Made by a program: the position numbers and the translations under genes. 64,000 nt of DNA, taken from assembly GCA_030180135.1 (NCBI GenBank), contig CM058232.1:62641330-62705329 (forward strand). Direction: 5' to 3'. Shown one piece after another: positions 44,593-56,390 of this stretch; the first letter of the stretch is position 1, and each line of letters starts with the position of its first letter. This DNA comes from Orychophragmus violaceus. Its lineage: Eukaryota > Streptophyta > Magnoliopsida > Brassicales > Brassicaceae. The notes under the pieces were generated by a model, which was not told the DNA's origin, did not search any database, and saw only the letters and a program-made list of their open reading frames with translations.

Positions 44593-47500
44593 TTAAACAG
44601 TGTAGTGTTGTTGAATGGTATCAATGTCGAGCCCCTTCAGCTTCACTACAGATTCAACGTGGCCCTTTAGAGTGTGAAGCTCTCTCAGCCTACAAACCAG
44701 ACACGATACTTTGTTATTATGGTTGGTTCATCCCTGTTATTTTGTAATCAATTTAACAACAATAATTAAGTTGGTTACCTAGCCACCTCTGCACGCCTCT
44801 TGGCCTGCTCTGCTATTTCAGAGAGTTCGTGGTTCTTGTCATGGAACATTGCTTCAGGTGGTGGTAGGCCATGGAGTGTACGTTGAGCTAATGCCCATTG
44901 AGCCTCTCTCTCTCCTTTTCCATAATCTTTCTTGGTTGTGAAAGCGGTCTGTAAAATATAAAACATCTATGAAGATCACAAGTTCCGTGGATTTTAAAAA
45001 AAAAAAAAAATCTTTTTTTGTTAATTTTCTCACTTTCTGTTGGATCATATTATCCCAAGCCTTGCCAGTGAGAGAGTAACGAATGATGAACTTGAGTATG
45101 TCAAGAGGAATGTAGGTAATGATACTGTATAACCATATGACTCCAGCCCATCCCCATCCACATCCTAGGATCCTTGCAAATTCCCAGTTTGCATACACCG
45201 CGATCAATGTAGCGACCTTTTTTGTTGAACAAAGTCGACATATGTTTCACATGCTAACAATAAAATGTAAATCACGATGGATAGTAGTATGGTAAAAGCA
45301 GAATTTACTAACCAATTGTGCTATAATAAAGGCTATTCCGAGCAAAAACCCAGGCCGTTCAACGAATGACCAACTCCTTGATCTGGTGACAAAGATAAGT
45401 GCTTGACTTATAATGCTCACTTGAAGGTACAAAACTGCCATTAACTCTTTCTCATTTCCTTGGATGGATCTCACCCCAAATATTTTCTGAAATATTTATA
45501 TTGAAAAATAAGTCTAGTAACATAATATCATATGTTATAATTATTCTACTTACGCTGAAGAAGTTAGTATCATGTGCTAGCCAAAAAAACAGCACTGTGG
45601 TAAGAGCCATGTAGGTTCCAAGAACAACACCCGTGGCAAAAATCTCATTGAGCTTCCATGAATCAGGCACCGGAGATGGTTTCACCCTGTCTTTGGAGAT
45701 TGTCATGATGGTTCCATCATTTAGAATTGCGATAATCAAAACCATGAAAGGTGCAAAGTCAAATCTCCATATCAAAGCCACAAGCATGAATCCCAAAACG
45801 ATACGGATAGTGATGGAGACAGCATAGATTGTGTAGTTCTTCATCCTCTGAAAGATTGCACGACTTGTCAGCACGGCACTCACTATCACACTTAGTCCTG
45901 GTTCCGTTAGAACAATGTCAGAGGCGCTTCTCGCCGCATCAGTTGCATCAGCCACTGCAATTCCAATATCTGCTTTCTTCAAAGCGGGAGCATCGTTTAC
46001 ACCGTCTCCAGTCATCCCACAAATGTGCTTCCTCTCTTGTAGTTTCTTTACAATCTCATACTTGTGCTCTATATAAGCCAAATAGGAATAATGAAAAATA
46101 AGAATCTTTTCATTGTTGAATATTTTAATTTGACTAGGACTTGTAACCTATTAGTGTCCTCACTACGTCACTTTCCATCTCAAACTCATGTAATGTTTGT
46201 AACTAAAAATCCTTACCAGGGAAAACTCCAGCAAATCCATCAGCCTTCTCAATGAGCTCATCCACAGGGACGCCAACTAATGAGTCATCCTTTGAATTGC
46301 CAAGGAGTGAAGTGGAAGGGTACATGTTCGTTCCCATGCCAAGCCTACGACCAGTCTCAATACCAATGGCAAGTTGGTCACCAGTAATCATCTTAACATT
46401 GACACCAAGCTCAAGGGCCCGTCTGATCGTTTCTGCACTATCATGTCTTGGTGGATCAAAGAGTGGTAGTAGCCCAACAAACTCCCATGGACTACCATCG
46501 CTTTCCTTACTCTTCTCAGGCACAGTCTACATGTGAATGTAAGAAAAATAAATACCATGATGCTGAAGATCTTATTTGATGAGTCTTTATGTTACTACAT
46601 ACCTGTTGAGCAACCCCAAGAGAACGAAGCCCACGTTCAGCAAAACCATCGATAACTTCGTGAGCTTTTCTTCTAGTCTCTCCTTGGAGATTGCAGAGTT
46701 CAATGATCTTACCAAAAAGAAGAAGAAGGAAAAAACAATGTTGTATTAGGTAAAATGTAAGTTACACTAATACATGATAATCTTAGTTTCAGTACTTACT
46801 TGCTCAGGAGCTCCTTTGCTGCTCCGATGCCAATCTCCGTTTTCATCAGTGTATGTAATGGCTGTGCGTTTATCTACGGGGTTAAAGGGCAAGAAATGCA
46901 CCTCTTTTATTCCTTCTCTTGCCTATTAATCGCACTTGCAGTAGTATAAGGATAAAGAGTTTAATAAATCAATCCAAATTTCACAAACATTAAGTACCTC
47001 TTTTGGGTCACCCAACATTCCCACAATGGAAGCATCAATGGCGTCTTGGTTTTCGATCCTGGAGGCTCTTGCAGCCAATAATACAACTGCATCAGTGTCC
47101 ATGTTCCTCGGGAATACTTCAATCAATGACTTGTCGACGGAGAGCTTGTTAAGAGTAAGAGTCCCAGTCTTATCACTGCAGAGAACATCCATTCCAGCCA
47201 TTTCTTCAATCGCAGTCATCCTCTTGGTGATGGCACCTTGTTGAGATAGTCTATGTGACCCAATAGCCATCGTTACTGATAAAACCGTTGGCATGGCGAT
47301 TGGGATTCCTCCGATCAAAAGCACCAAAAGATTATCAATACCGTCTCTATATGTGCGGTGTTGAATAGGATACATAATTAAGATCTCAATCATCATCCCT
47401 ATTCCAATTGAGCATATACAGAAGTTACCAATCGCCGTCAAAACCTGAAAACAAGAACATGATGATTGTGATTGTTGCAGCATCTAAATGTTGTGTTGTC

Positions 47501-48402
47501 GTTTATAAAATAAGTTTTTACCTTTTGGAAATGGCCAACGTTGTTGGTACTGTCAACAAGATGAGCAGCCTTACCAAAGAAAGTGTGGACACCGGTGGCG
47601 ATCACAACGGCCTCAATCTCACCTTGTTTGCAGGTGGAACCTGAGAATACTTCATCTCCGGGGTGTTTCGTGACTGGAAGAGATTCGCCGGTGAGAGCAG
47701 ATTGGTCAATTTTGAGAGGATCTCCCTCGAGGAGACGAGCATCAGCAGGGACAATGTCACCCAATTTGACGCTTATTAGATCACCAGGAACTAGGATTGA
47801 AGCCTCTTGCTCCCCCCATTTTCCATCTCTCAACACCTATGTATAGCTCCTTTTATAAGCATAGATACACATATATTAAATTTGTATTACTAATAGAATA
47901 CCTTAGTTTTGGGTGCAAGATTTGCCATGAGAGCTGCAGCGGCATTGCCAGCATTATTCTCCTCAATGAAACTGATGGTGGAGTTGATAACAAGTAACAC
48001 CATAATACCGATGAAATCTTGCCAGTCCGGCGGCTTTCCTCCTCCATTGGCTAAAACAATGGCCATAATTGCAGCAGACTCCATAACCCATGAGAGAGGA
48101 TTCCACATAAACCCCAAGAATTTCAAAAACTTGTTTTCTGATTTCTCTTCAAGCTTGTTTGGCCCGAATATCTCAAGCCTCTTCTTACCTTCATCGCTTG
48201 ACAAACCTTCTTTTGAGCATTTTAGTTGCTCAAACACCTCTTCCACAGGAATCCGTTCCTAAAATTGTCACATAATATAAATTTTCACAAAAAGCTTTTT
48301 CGTCTTTGGTAAAGTATAACAAATATTCGGAAGAATAAATAAGCTGTGTTAAATTCTTACAAGGTCCACATTCTCCTTCTTGATTTCATCCCACGATGCC
48401 AT
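44593..48402 (-). CDS. AHA8: Plasma-membrane H+-ATPase (P3A-type), AHA8-like
   Basis: Pumps protons out of the cell at the expense of ATP. Twelve exons with GT-AG borders: 48361-48402, 47902-48258, 47522-47836, 46998-47444, 46800-46922, 46603-46707, 46217-46526, 45554-46068, 45313-45486, 45034-45216, 44779-44948, 44593-44689. These give 2838 nt, 945 residues, against about 948 for Arabidopsis AHA8. Start MASWDEIKKENVDL. TGES is at about 182-185, the phosphorylated Asp in CSDKTGT at 329, TGDGVND from about 586, and the transport Asp in AILNDG at 684. The C-terminal regulatory domain ends in HYTV, the 14-3-3 docking site with penultimate Thr. Wording such as SKEGLSSDEG and SLIEVFPRNMD points to AHA8 rather than AHA6 or AHA9, from memory. 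No lesion seen. AHA8 is pollen-expressed in Arabidopsis. Confidence 0.95.
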
Positions 48403-49521
48403 TTTTCTTCTTTAAAAGACAGATATGATCTAAAAAGTAAACAATAAAGATAGAGATAATAAAAGGTATATCCGATGGAATAATCTACTTCTTTCTTCTC
48501 TCCTTTCTCTATAGCTCTCTCTCTCAGACGGTCATTGAAAGACACTTTCAAGAGGAGGCCATAAGAGGGAGGGAGAGAGAAGAAGGAGCTTGTATTACAA
48601 GAAAACTAGGAAAAAGGAAATGCAAAAGAAGAACACGATTGATACAAATCGTTGATGTGATACATTTAAAACCCTAACCAGAGATCCAACTTTATTCTCG
48701 GAACTCTTCCAGTAATCAAGTTTTGTGGCTCACCTACGTTTTCGCTTAATATTTCCTTGTCTTCTTTATTTTCAACATTTCAGTTATGCTTTCTAAAAAT
48801 AGTGCATTAGAGCATGTACAACGCTAAATGCTCGATTTCCTAGCAAGGTCTTTTATTACTATTTTATTCTCTGAATTTTTTTTTGTTTTAAAAAAAAAAG
48901 AAAAGAAAAAGCAACCAATGAAGCTGGTCATGTGAGGCTGTGCATAGGAGAACGCGCCGAATTGAGTTCTTAAATAAGAGCTTTAGCAACTCGGTTGCTA
49001 ACTGTTCACAAAAAAAAAAATATATTTTATTATTTTTTTTTCGGTTATCGTGTCAACAACCTTGCGTTGTATTTGGTCTTAGTAATTGGAAAAACCAAGA
49101 GTTTAATAGCACTTTAACTTTCACATATTTACACTCATATTTTAAATATAAAGGTACAAAAAAAACTCTGATTTAAAACCATTAAACTACTTTTTAATTT
49201 TGTCCTGCAAAAAACATTTAACACGAGTTCTGTTAACAAAATTATTACTTTAATTATATTTTAGTGACATGGATTCACTTTTAATTATATAAGTTTATTT
49301 TGTTCATTTACTTTTTATATTAGAAATTTACAAAAATAAAAAAATTCAACTTTTTCGACTTGTTCACTATGGATTCCTCCCTTCTGATTGTTGCTAGAGC
49401 TGATCTTCTTGTAATTGCTCGTCTGTTGCTTAGAACTGTTCCAAATTATCGGATGCAGGTTCAACATTGGCATCGATCAGTGATAAATAAGTGGCTTGGA
49501 AGCTGAGGATTAAGAGGTCAC
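48403..49521 (-). promoter_or_regulatory. Upstream region of the H+-ATPase gene
   Basis: The likely 5' UTR and promoter, read on the minus strand. Bases 48485-48600 hold runs of GAGA/CTCT of the kind common in plant 5' UTRs and core promoters. A TTTAAAT word (minus strand, near 48667-48673) could be a TATA-like box, but this is weak. Farther up, 48,810-49,200 is AT-rich with no gene. A 64-codon frame overlapping exon 1 is not a gene. Confidence 0.4.
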
Positions 49522-50156
49522 TACAAAAAAAACATAGCTTTTCCTGATGGAATTTCCAATGACCTAATCAATCAGAATTTTTCGACAGATTCCCAACGAA
49601 TTTTCGAAGAGGAAAACATTTTTGGAAATTCAACAGAATTTTAAGACGGAATAGGTCGTCAGAAATTTCCCGATGGAATTACTGTCATTGATAATATTCA
49701 ACGGATTTTTGATGACATACGGACGAATTTATACACCGTCAAAAATTAATGACGAATTTCTGAAGACAATAGATCCCTTAATAGATCTGTTGAGATAATT
49801 GTCGTATAGCATTTGATATTTCTGACTGATTTGAGGTCATCAGAAATTTCACACGAAGTACAAATGGAATTATATTTGGTCGGAAAACGGTCAGAAATTC
49901 ATCATATAGTTGTCTAAATTTTAAATTTCCGTTTGTCAGAAACTATGTAGAAATTCTTTATAAAAAATCCTTCTCCCACCCTCATTCACAACAAACGCAA
50001 AACAATAAGATTACAAAATGTCTTCTTCAAATCCTTATAAATATTTTTGATCGTTGAGGGACAAACCACCGTATGATCCAGCGACATGTAAATCAACGGA
50101 TAAGTACGCATACGGTGTTGAGGAGTTCATTATTGAAATGGAGATCATGAAATTCA
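49522..50156 (+). mobile_element. Truncated CACTA element, one end only
   Basis: Begins CACTACAAAAAAAACATAGC, a CACTA terminal sequence. Subterminal repeats of the type GACGGAATTTC/CGGAATTT(C) in both directions follow up to about 49,960. At 50018 an ATG opens MSSSNPYKYF and hits a stop at once; the same frame then reads on to about 50160, possibly a transposase N-terminus. No matching right end is found, so the element was truncated. Confidence 0.6.
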
Positions 50157-50569
50157 CATCATAACATTGTGCACATATTGTGCATTAAGGGATAAGAGAA
50201 GCGGTTCACATTAATGCACATTACTTGGAGTTATCATTATGAGAAGGATGTGTGCACTCTTATCTTGGTCGAAATCTATTTTAGGAAAGTCTTAGGAAGT
50301 ACAAGACTCTGATGCACAGACCAGACAAGTCACTCTCACCTTGGGACAAGCATTGGAGCTGTCACTATCTCTCTTAGCCGTTGGAGACTCTCGGACATAA
50401 CACCTCTTTGTCCTCTTCTTGTTTATCATTTCTTTATTCTAGTTGTAGCCCTTGTTTGTGTAGCTCATATAAGACCTTGTAAACTCTTTCTTATGAATTA
50501 ATGGGACTTATTCTTCCCTTCTTACAACCGCAATCTCCTTAACCCTAGTTTCTCTCTCTAGCCGGCTTT
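50157..50569 (+). mobile_element. LTR fragment related to the Copia A LTR type
   Basis: Layout like 29283-29824: a 'GTGCACATATTGTGCATTAAG' start, a GACAAGTCACTCTCACC word (compare GACAAGTCACTTTCACC at 29470), TTCTAGTTGTAGCCC, and a CTTGTAAAC region before pyrimidine-rich sequence. It continues after F for a few bases (57982-57991). No internal region is attached, so it is a solo or broken LTR. Confidence 0.5.
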
Positions 50570-50574
50570 AGAAC

Positions 50575-52173
50575 TGATGTTTGCGTTTTACACACCAATT
50601 AAAACCTAATGTGCACGCTACCACAATCGAATGGTATGTCGATGTAACACTTTAGGATCGAATACACAGGGAGCTAGTGACCTATGACACCAAGAATACA
50701 CAAAGTTCCTTAATCTAAGCTAATACAAGAGATTTGGTTTTTTTTACTAACAACCTAAGTGAGATGAAAGCAAAGAAACTAATATACAAATGATATAGAT
50801 AACAAAAGTGAAATAAAACAGAACAAACCATTCACTAAACAAGATACTAAGATTCACAAAAACAGAGTAAAAACAGAGATGATAAAAGACTAAGTTCCTT
50901 GGGTTGAGATTTCGGTTTGGGTGATCAACAATTAATGTAGAAGTGTTTAAGAACAATAGAATGGTTTCTTAGGCTAAGAACAACATATAAAGCTACTCCA
51001 CTCTCATGATAATAGCCCTACACCTATCAAGCATTAACATCAACTCTCGTTGGCAATTTCAAGATAGATATGCATTATGAACAAGTTCTTATTACCACTA
51101 AACACCTTAAACATCAATTCTCATTGGTTAAGTATGTAAAGCACTTGATAGAGTTTCAAACATAAACTACGCCTCTCGGTGCTAGCAACATTTAAGATCA
51201 AGGAATTGATTAGCTACTTCAATCCTAGCATTAAGAACTTCTAACAAGTAAGAAATCAATATTTCCAAGTTTTAAACATCCTAAACCACCACTAAATCAC
51301 CCTCACCTTAGTCAAACCCAGAAACTTATGGAGAACTACTCAGTAATATTCATAGAAACACAAAAAGACATATATGGGATGATATAAGATGAGAGAAATA
51401 TATGAATCAACAAGAAAAACACAAGAAAATCAAACCAAACTAGAAAAGAAGATGAAAGAAAATAAAGTTATGATCTAGATCCATAAATGGATCAAGAAGT
51501 AGATCATGCCTCTCTACATAAATCAAGAGGTCTTAAATAATAGAAAACAAAGTGTCTTGGTCGACCTTAGAACATGGGAGGGTCTACAAGCCAAAAGAAA
51601 AAGAGAAAAAGTAGCATGTGGGCAAAAGTTGGTCTCACCACGACATAATTGATATGTGTCCAGTAAATCGGTCATAACTCTTTGTGTATAGCTGCAAATG
51701 ACTTCAAACCACCTCCATTGGAAAGCTAACTCAATTGCCTACAACTTTGGTTTGAAGCTCCGATGCTAAATATGAACGAAAACTCTTCAAATGACTCGAT
51801 CTTTCAAGGTCAAATATCACAGCGGCCGGAGGACCCCGCTGCACAGGCCGCTGTGAAATCAGGCCATCCGCAAATACTCACAGCGGCCTGGTGACCTCGC
51901 TGTGGCACCTCGCTGTGAGTTCCTATCACGACCCTTAGCTGTTTTTCCACTCTTTTTTTGGTGTTTTTCAGTCTCTACCTCCTCCATATCATTTGGGTGC
52001 TTCATCATGTCTTCCACCACCTACAAAAAGAGAAAAACAAAGCACGTGAACTCCTAATGATGCCTAAATGCATTATCTAAAGCTAAAACACAATAATGTT
52101 GTCTAAATGCTTTTCTTAAAGCTAAATCACATTCTTAATCATGCCTAAAAACACTCAAAAACACAACACATCA
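50575..52173 (-). repeat. F 3' LTR
   Basis: 1599 bp, plus-strand ends TGATGTTTGCG and ACACATCA. Contains an inverted repeat CACAGCGGCC (51818-51827) / GGCCGCTGTG (51846-51855). No domain-bearing frame. Confidence 0.92.
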
Positions 52174-54347
52174 ACTCTCCCAAACTTGTTTCTTTGCTTG
52201 TCCTCAAGCAAACAACAATGAGAACAAAGGGGAGAGGTTTGAAGTTGGAGACTCATAACCAAAGAAATTTAGCAAACCCTCAACATGATGTCCTTAGAAA
52301 ATAATAATATGTGGCATGAACAAACACTCTAATCCACTCTAATTTCTCTAGGCTTATCAACACACCAAATCTTATTCTCTTAAGCACATTGTCAAGAATC
52401 AACTTACTAAACATTTCACCAACTCTTACATTCATTCTTTTCATTAATGTGTAGTCTCACAAATGGGGGTTTGATCTTAATCAATTGGCATGGTGTAAAA
52501 AGGTTTCAAATAGTGTTTGGAGGAGGGTTATGACTTCATATTTGGTGGCTAACTCTCAAGGAAAAGGAATGCTAGACATTATGTAAAATGCGGCAAGACA
52601 AGAACAATTTATGCATACAATTCTTAACTCTCATTGTCTTCCCAAAATGTTTCCCAATGTGTTTCCCAATATTATTACTATTTTAGCCAATCTCCCATTC
52701 TTTTCAAACTTAAACCATTTGACTTTTTTCATTTTTTGGGTCTTGAGAAGTTATTCTTTCAATTCACTAAGATTCTTTTTCTTTTGATTTCTTCCCATTC
52801 CATACTTAGAGTTTTTCCCATTTTATCTTAACTTCCCAAGTGTTTCCCTTTACAAGCCATTATGGTTCCTTTTTTTCCTTTTACTTCCTATTTCACTCTT
52901 TCTTTCCTTTCACTCTCATTCCCAATTTCAAGTGCTTATACCTCAAATTCCAATCAACAAAATGAACTCCTAGACTACCCTATGAGAACTAATCATTGTC
53001 GTTCTTATACTTTTAACCTTTTACACATGTTAGCATTATCAATTGCCTACAACTTTGGTTTGAAGCTCCGATGCTAAATATGAACGCAAGCTCTTCAAAT
53101 GACTCGATCTTTTAAGGTCAAATATCACAGCGGCCGGAGGACCCCGCTGCACAGGCCGCTGTGAAATCAGGCCATCCGCAAATACTCACAGCGGCCTGGT
53201 GGCCTCGCTGTGGCACCTCGCTGTGAGTTCCTATCACGACCCTTAGCTGTTTTTTCCACTCCTTTTTGGGTGTTTTTCAGTCTCTACCTCCTCCATATCA
53301 TTTGGGTGCTTCATCATGTCTTCCACCACCTACAAAAAGAGAAAAACAAAGCACATGAACTCCTAATGATGCCTAAATGCATTATCTAAAGCTAAAACAC
53401 AATAATATTGTCTAAATGCTTTTCCTAAAGCTAAATTACATTCTTAATCATGCCTAAAAACAATCAAAAACACAACACATCAACTCCCCCAATCTTGTTT
53501 CTTTGCTTGTCCTCAAGCAAACAACAATGAGAACAAAGGGGAGAGGTTTTAAGTTGGAGACTCATAACCAAAGAAATTTAGCAAGCCCTCAACATTATGT
53601 CCTTAGAAAATAATAATATGTTGCATGAACAAACACTCTAATCCACTCTAATTTCTCTAGGCTTATCAACACACCAAATCTTATTCTGTTAAGCACATTG
53701 TCAAGAATCAACTTACTAAACATTCCACCAACTCTTACATTCATTCTTTTCATGAATGTGTAGTCTCACAAATGGGGGTTTGATCTTAATCAATTGGCTT
53801 GGTGTAAAAAGGTTTCAAATAGTGTTTGGAGGAGGGTTATGACTTCATATTTGGTGGCTAACTCTCAAGGAAAAGGAATGCTAGACATTATGTAAAATGC
53901 GGCAAGACAAGAACAATTTATGCATACAATTCTTAACTCTCATTGTCTTCCCAAAGTGTTTCCCAATGTGTTTCCCAATCTTATTACTATTTTAGCCAAT
54001 CTCCCATTCTTTTCAAACTTAAACCATTTGACTTTTTTCATTTTTTGGGTCTTGAGAAGTTATTCTTTCAATTCACTAAGATTCTTTTTCTTTTGATTTC
54101 TTCCCATTCCATACTTAGAGTTTTTCCCATTTTATCTTAACTTCCCAAGTGTTTCCCTTTACAAGCCATTATGGTTCCTTTTTTTCCTTTTACTTCCTAT
54201 TTCACTCTTTCTTTCCTTTCACTCCCATTCCCAATTTCAAGTGCTTATACCTCAAATTCCAATCAACAAAATGAACTCCTAGAATACCCTATGAGAACTA
54301 ATCATTGTCGTTCTTATACTTTTAACCTTTTACATATGTTAGCATTA
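51731..54347. repeat. 1.3-kb tandem duplication inside F
   Basis: 51731-53038 (LTR end, PPT and 865 bases of internal sequence) is repeated as 53039-54347 with few differences. The junction near 53036-53040 shares only a few bases (TCAA/ATTA) with the flanks, suggesting unequal exchange or slippage over microhomology. The second copy brings a 444-bp partial LTR (53039-53482) and a second PPT (53483-53495). Confidence 0.9.
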
Positions 54348-54869
54348 TTAAAAAGAGGCCTCACTCAATCAATCAAATGAAGGTTTAAAAGGAAAGGGAA
54401 GGGTTCTATGGTGTGGTAACCATCCTAAGAGTGAGAATGGCCACTTGGATTGACAAAGGGTGGTAGAAAAGTGGTAAAAGATAATCCAAGTGTGTATATA
54501 GTGACCATGATCAAGCATCAAAATCCCATAAGTGAGAAGATTAAGTTCATTTAAGTCCATATAGATGAGTTGGTTTCAAAGTTGAGAGTATCAAACTTGA
54601 CAAATAGATTGGAGTGGTGTGATCAAAACTCGAAATGTGCAAGTGTTTCAAGAGTTGTTTAAGCAACATAGTATGATTATCAAGGGCATCATGTTAAGTT
54701 CTAAATCTAAATTTCTTACAAGGCAGTTATATCATTGTCTCCTATGCAAATGTAAATTGAATCTATAATTCTACTAGACTCAATCCTAAAAGAGAAAAAA
54801 AAATGAAGCTACAAGTTCTTTTTTTTATGTTTCAAATTCTTCAATTTTTTTTTTTGTTTTTTCGAAAAC
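54348..54869. other. F internal noncoding stretch
   Basis: About 520 bases between the tandem duplication and the ORF stop. AT-rich with poly-T runs. I see no gene in it. Confidence 0.6.
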
Positions 54870-56240
54870 CTATCTATTTACAATGCAAGACTCATGAAAG
54901 ATGGTAAAAAAAATAAAAGAACTAAAAATATATGTACAAGGTGGTGGTGGTGTTATCTGAAGCGGAAGGTAATAGTGTAATCCCCCAAACTTAGCTCTTG
55001 TTCGCTCATGTTTTCTCTTCGGTGGAATCCCCCCAAACTTAGCTCTTGCTCTCCTATCCACATGCTGAAAACACACACACAAAACTAAAACAAACATAAA
55101 TTTCACACAAACACACATCAGGCAAATCAAACATAGAAAATCAAAGTATATGTACAAAGGATACCATGGGACTTTCTCCCAAGTGAGCTTGTTTAAAGTC
55201 TCTAGCTTGACTATCCCTTCACTTTTTCTGGTTGGGAATGTGCATGACTTTGGATCACCAGGGTCATATTCATCATAGAACCATCCCCTAAACTCATTCA
55301 TCCAAATTTCTTCAAAAGAGATCTTCCTTGGACCATCAATGCTCATTCTTGTGGTCGAAGTTATACCAAGATGCTTGTCAAAACGTTGTGCCATTTGAAA
55401 TTCTTCTTCTTCACCATCCATGGAGATTTCTTCAATGAGACTCTCTTGTTTCTCCTTAGGCCTTTCACTCTTTGTCTCTTGCTTGGAATTGGTTTGTATA
55501 TGCCTTTCTTCCTTGGTTGAGAGTTCATCATCCATTGAGCTTTCCTTTATGCTCTCCATGCATTCAAAAACCAAGCCATCTTCATGAGGTACTTCAATAG
55601 TCCTTACCACCATGTCTACTTCTTCCTTTGTGCTCCTTGCTGGATGAATCATGAGTGTTCCAACATAAACTTGTTCTTCATATCTTATCTCAAGAGCTTC
55701 ATCAATGGTTTCCTTCTCAGGTTCAAAGTCCATCTCCCCACCTTGTGTGGAGTGCTGTTTGAGAGTTGCAAGCTCCGATGCTAGGCTGTCAAATTTTGCT
55801 GTCATGTCCATTATAGCTTTGTTGGTAGTCTCCATAAACTGTTTCAGAAGTTGTTGCATTGTGTCCTCCTTGGATTGTTGGTTTGAAAAACTCCCTTGAT
55901 CTTGGAAATGTTGGTCTCCTTGGTTTTGATAAAAACCTTGATTGTTGAGAATCTCTTCTTCATTTGGGGAGTAATAATCCATTCCATGCTCGTACTCCAT
56001 GTCCAAAGATTGACATCCTTCACCATGTCTATATTGATACTCTTGAGAATAGTTTTCATATGAGATATCTTCTTGATAGGTGGGTGAGGCTTCAAAACCG
56101 TTGTGGCTTGTGGGGTTCCAAGATTGGTATCTCTCAGCATCTCCATATTGGTGCTCTTGAGAAAAGTTTCCATATGAAAGATCTTCTTGATAAGTGGATG
56201 GGCATTCAAAACTTTGGTAGCTTGTAGGGTTCCAAGCCAT
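54870..56240 (-). CDS. F ORF: Gag-like protein of unknown function, 456 codons
   Basis: ATG at 56240, about 130 bases after the PBS, open to 54870. The N-terminus has two tandem copies of about 38 residues, each starting WNPTS and holding TYQED(L/I)SY and SQE(H/Y)QY. Gln/Asn-rich sequence follows, then a helical stretch (MQQLLKQFMETTNKAIMDMT, about 130-165) and an acidic region. The C-terminus has a Cys/Val-rich, membrane-like run (about 385-405) and two AKFGG words that are translations of PPT-like DNA, so the true protein may end earlier. Similar leading ORFs occur in Athila-derived elements, but I cannot name a domain. Confidence 0.6.
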   Translation of the reverse strand: MAWNPTSYQSFECPSTYQEDLSYGNFSQEHQYGDAERYQSWNPTSHNGFEASPTYQEDISYENYSQEYQYRHGEGCQSLDMEYEHGMDYYSPNEEEILNNQGFYQNQGDQHFQDQGSFSNQQSKEDTMQQLLKQFMETTNKAIMDMTAKFDSLASELATLKQHSTQGGEMDFEPEKETIDEALEIRYEEQVYVGTLMIHPARSTKEEVDMVVRTIEVPHEDGLVFECMESIKESSMDDELSTKEERHIQTNSKQETKSERPKEKQESLIEEISMDGEEEEFQMAQRFDKHLGITSTTRMSIDGPRKISFEEIWMNEFRGWFYDEYDPGDPKSCTFPTRKSEGIVKLETLNKLTWEKVPWYPLYIYFDFLCLICLMCVCVKFMFVLVLCVCFQHVDRRARAKFGGIPPKRKHERTRAKFGGLHYYLPLQITPPPPCTYIFSSFIFFTIFHESCIVNR

Positions 56241-56370
56241 CCCTCTCTCTTGTGATTATGCCCTGCAAAAAGAGCAAACACTTGAAAGAAAATTAGTAAC
56301 CAGATAAACAAAAACAAAATAAAGCTTAGTCTCAAGGAAATTTGAAATCCTAATGATAAATCTCCTAGCT

Positions 56371-56387
56371 CCCCGGCAACGGCGCCA
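56371..56387 (-). other. F primer-binding site
   Basis: Complement of TGGCGCCGTTGCCGGGG, with three spacer bases to the LTR. Different from the tRNA-Met PBS of M1, P and E. Confidence 0.9.
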
Positions 56388-56390
56388 AAT

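Noticed and set aside
45633..48262. Plus-strand frames of 63-117 codons across the H+-ATPase gene
   Set aside because: They lie opposite strongly conserved exons and are mirror artefacts.
52634..54380. Paired 65-71 codon plus-strand frames in F (52634, 52862, 53943, 54171)
   Set aside because: They are copies from the tandem duplication, antisense to the element, phenylalanine/serine-rich from T-rich DNA; no coding evidence.
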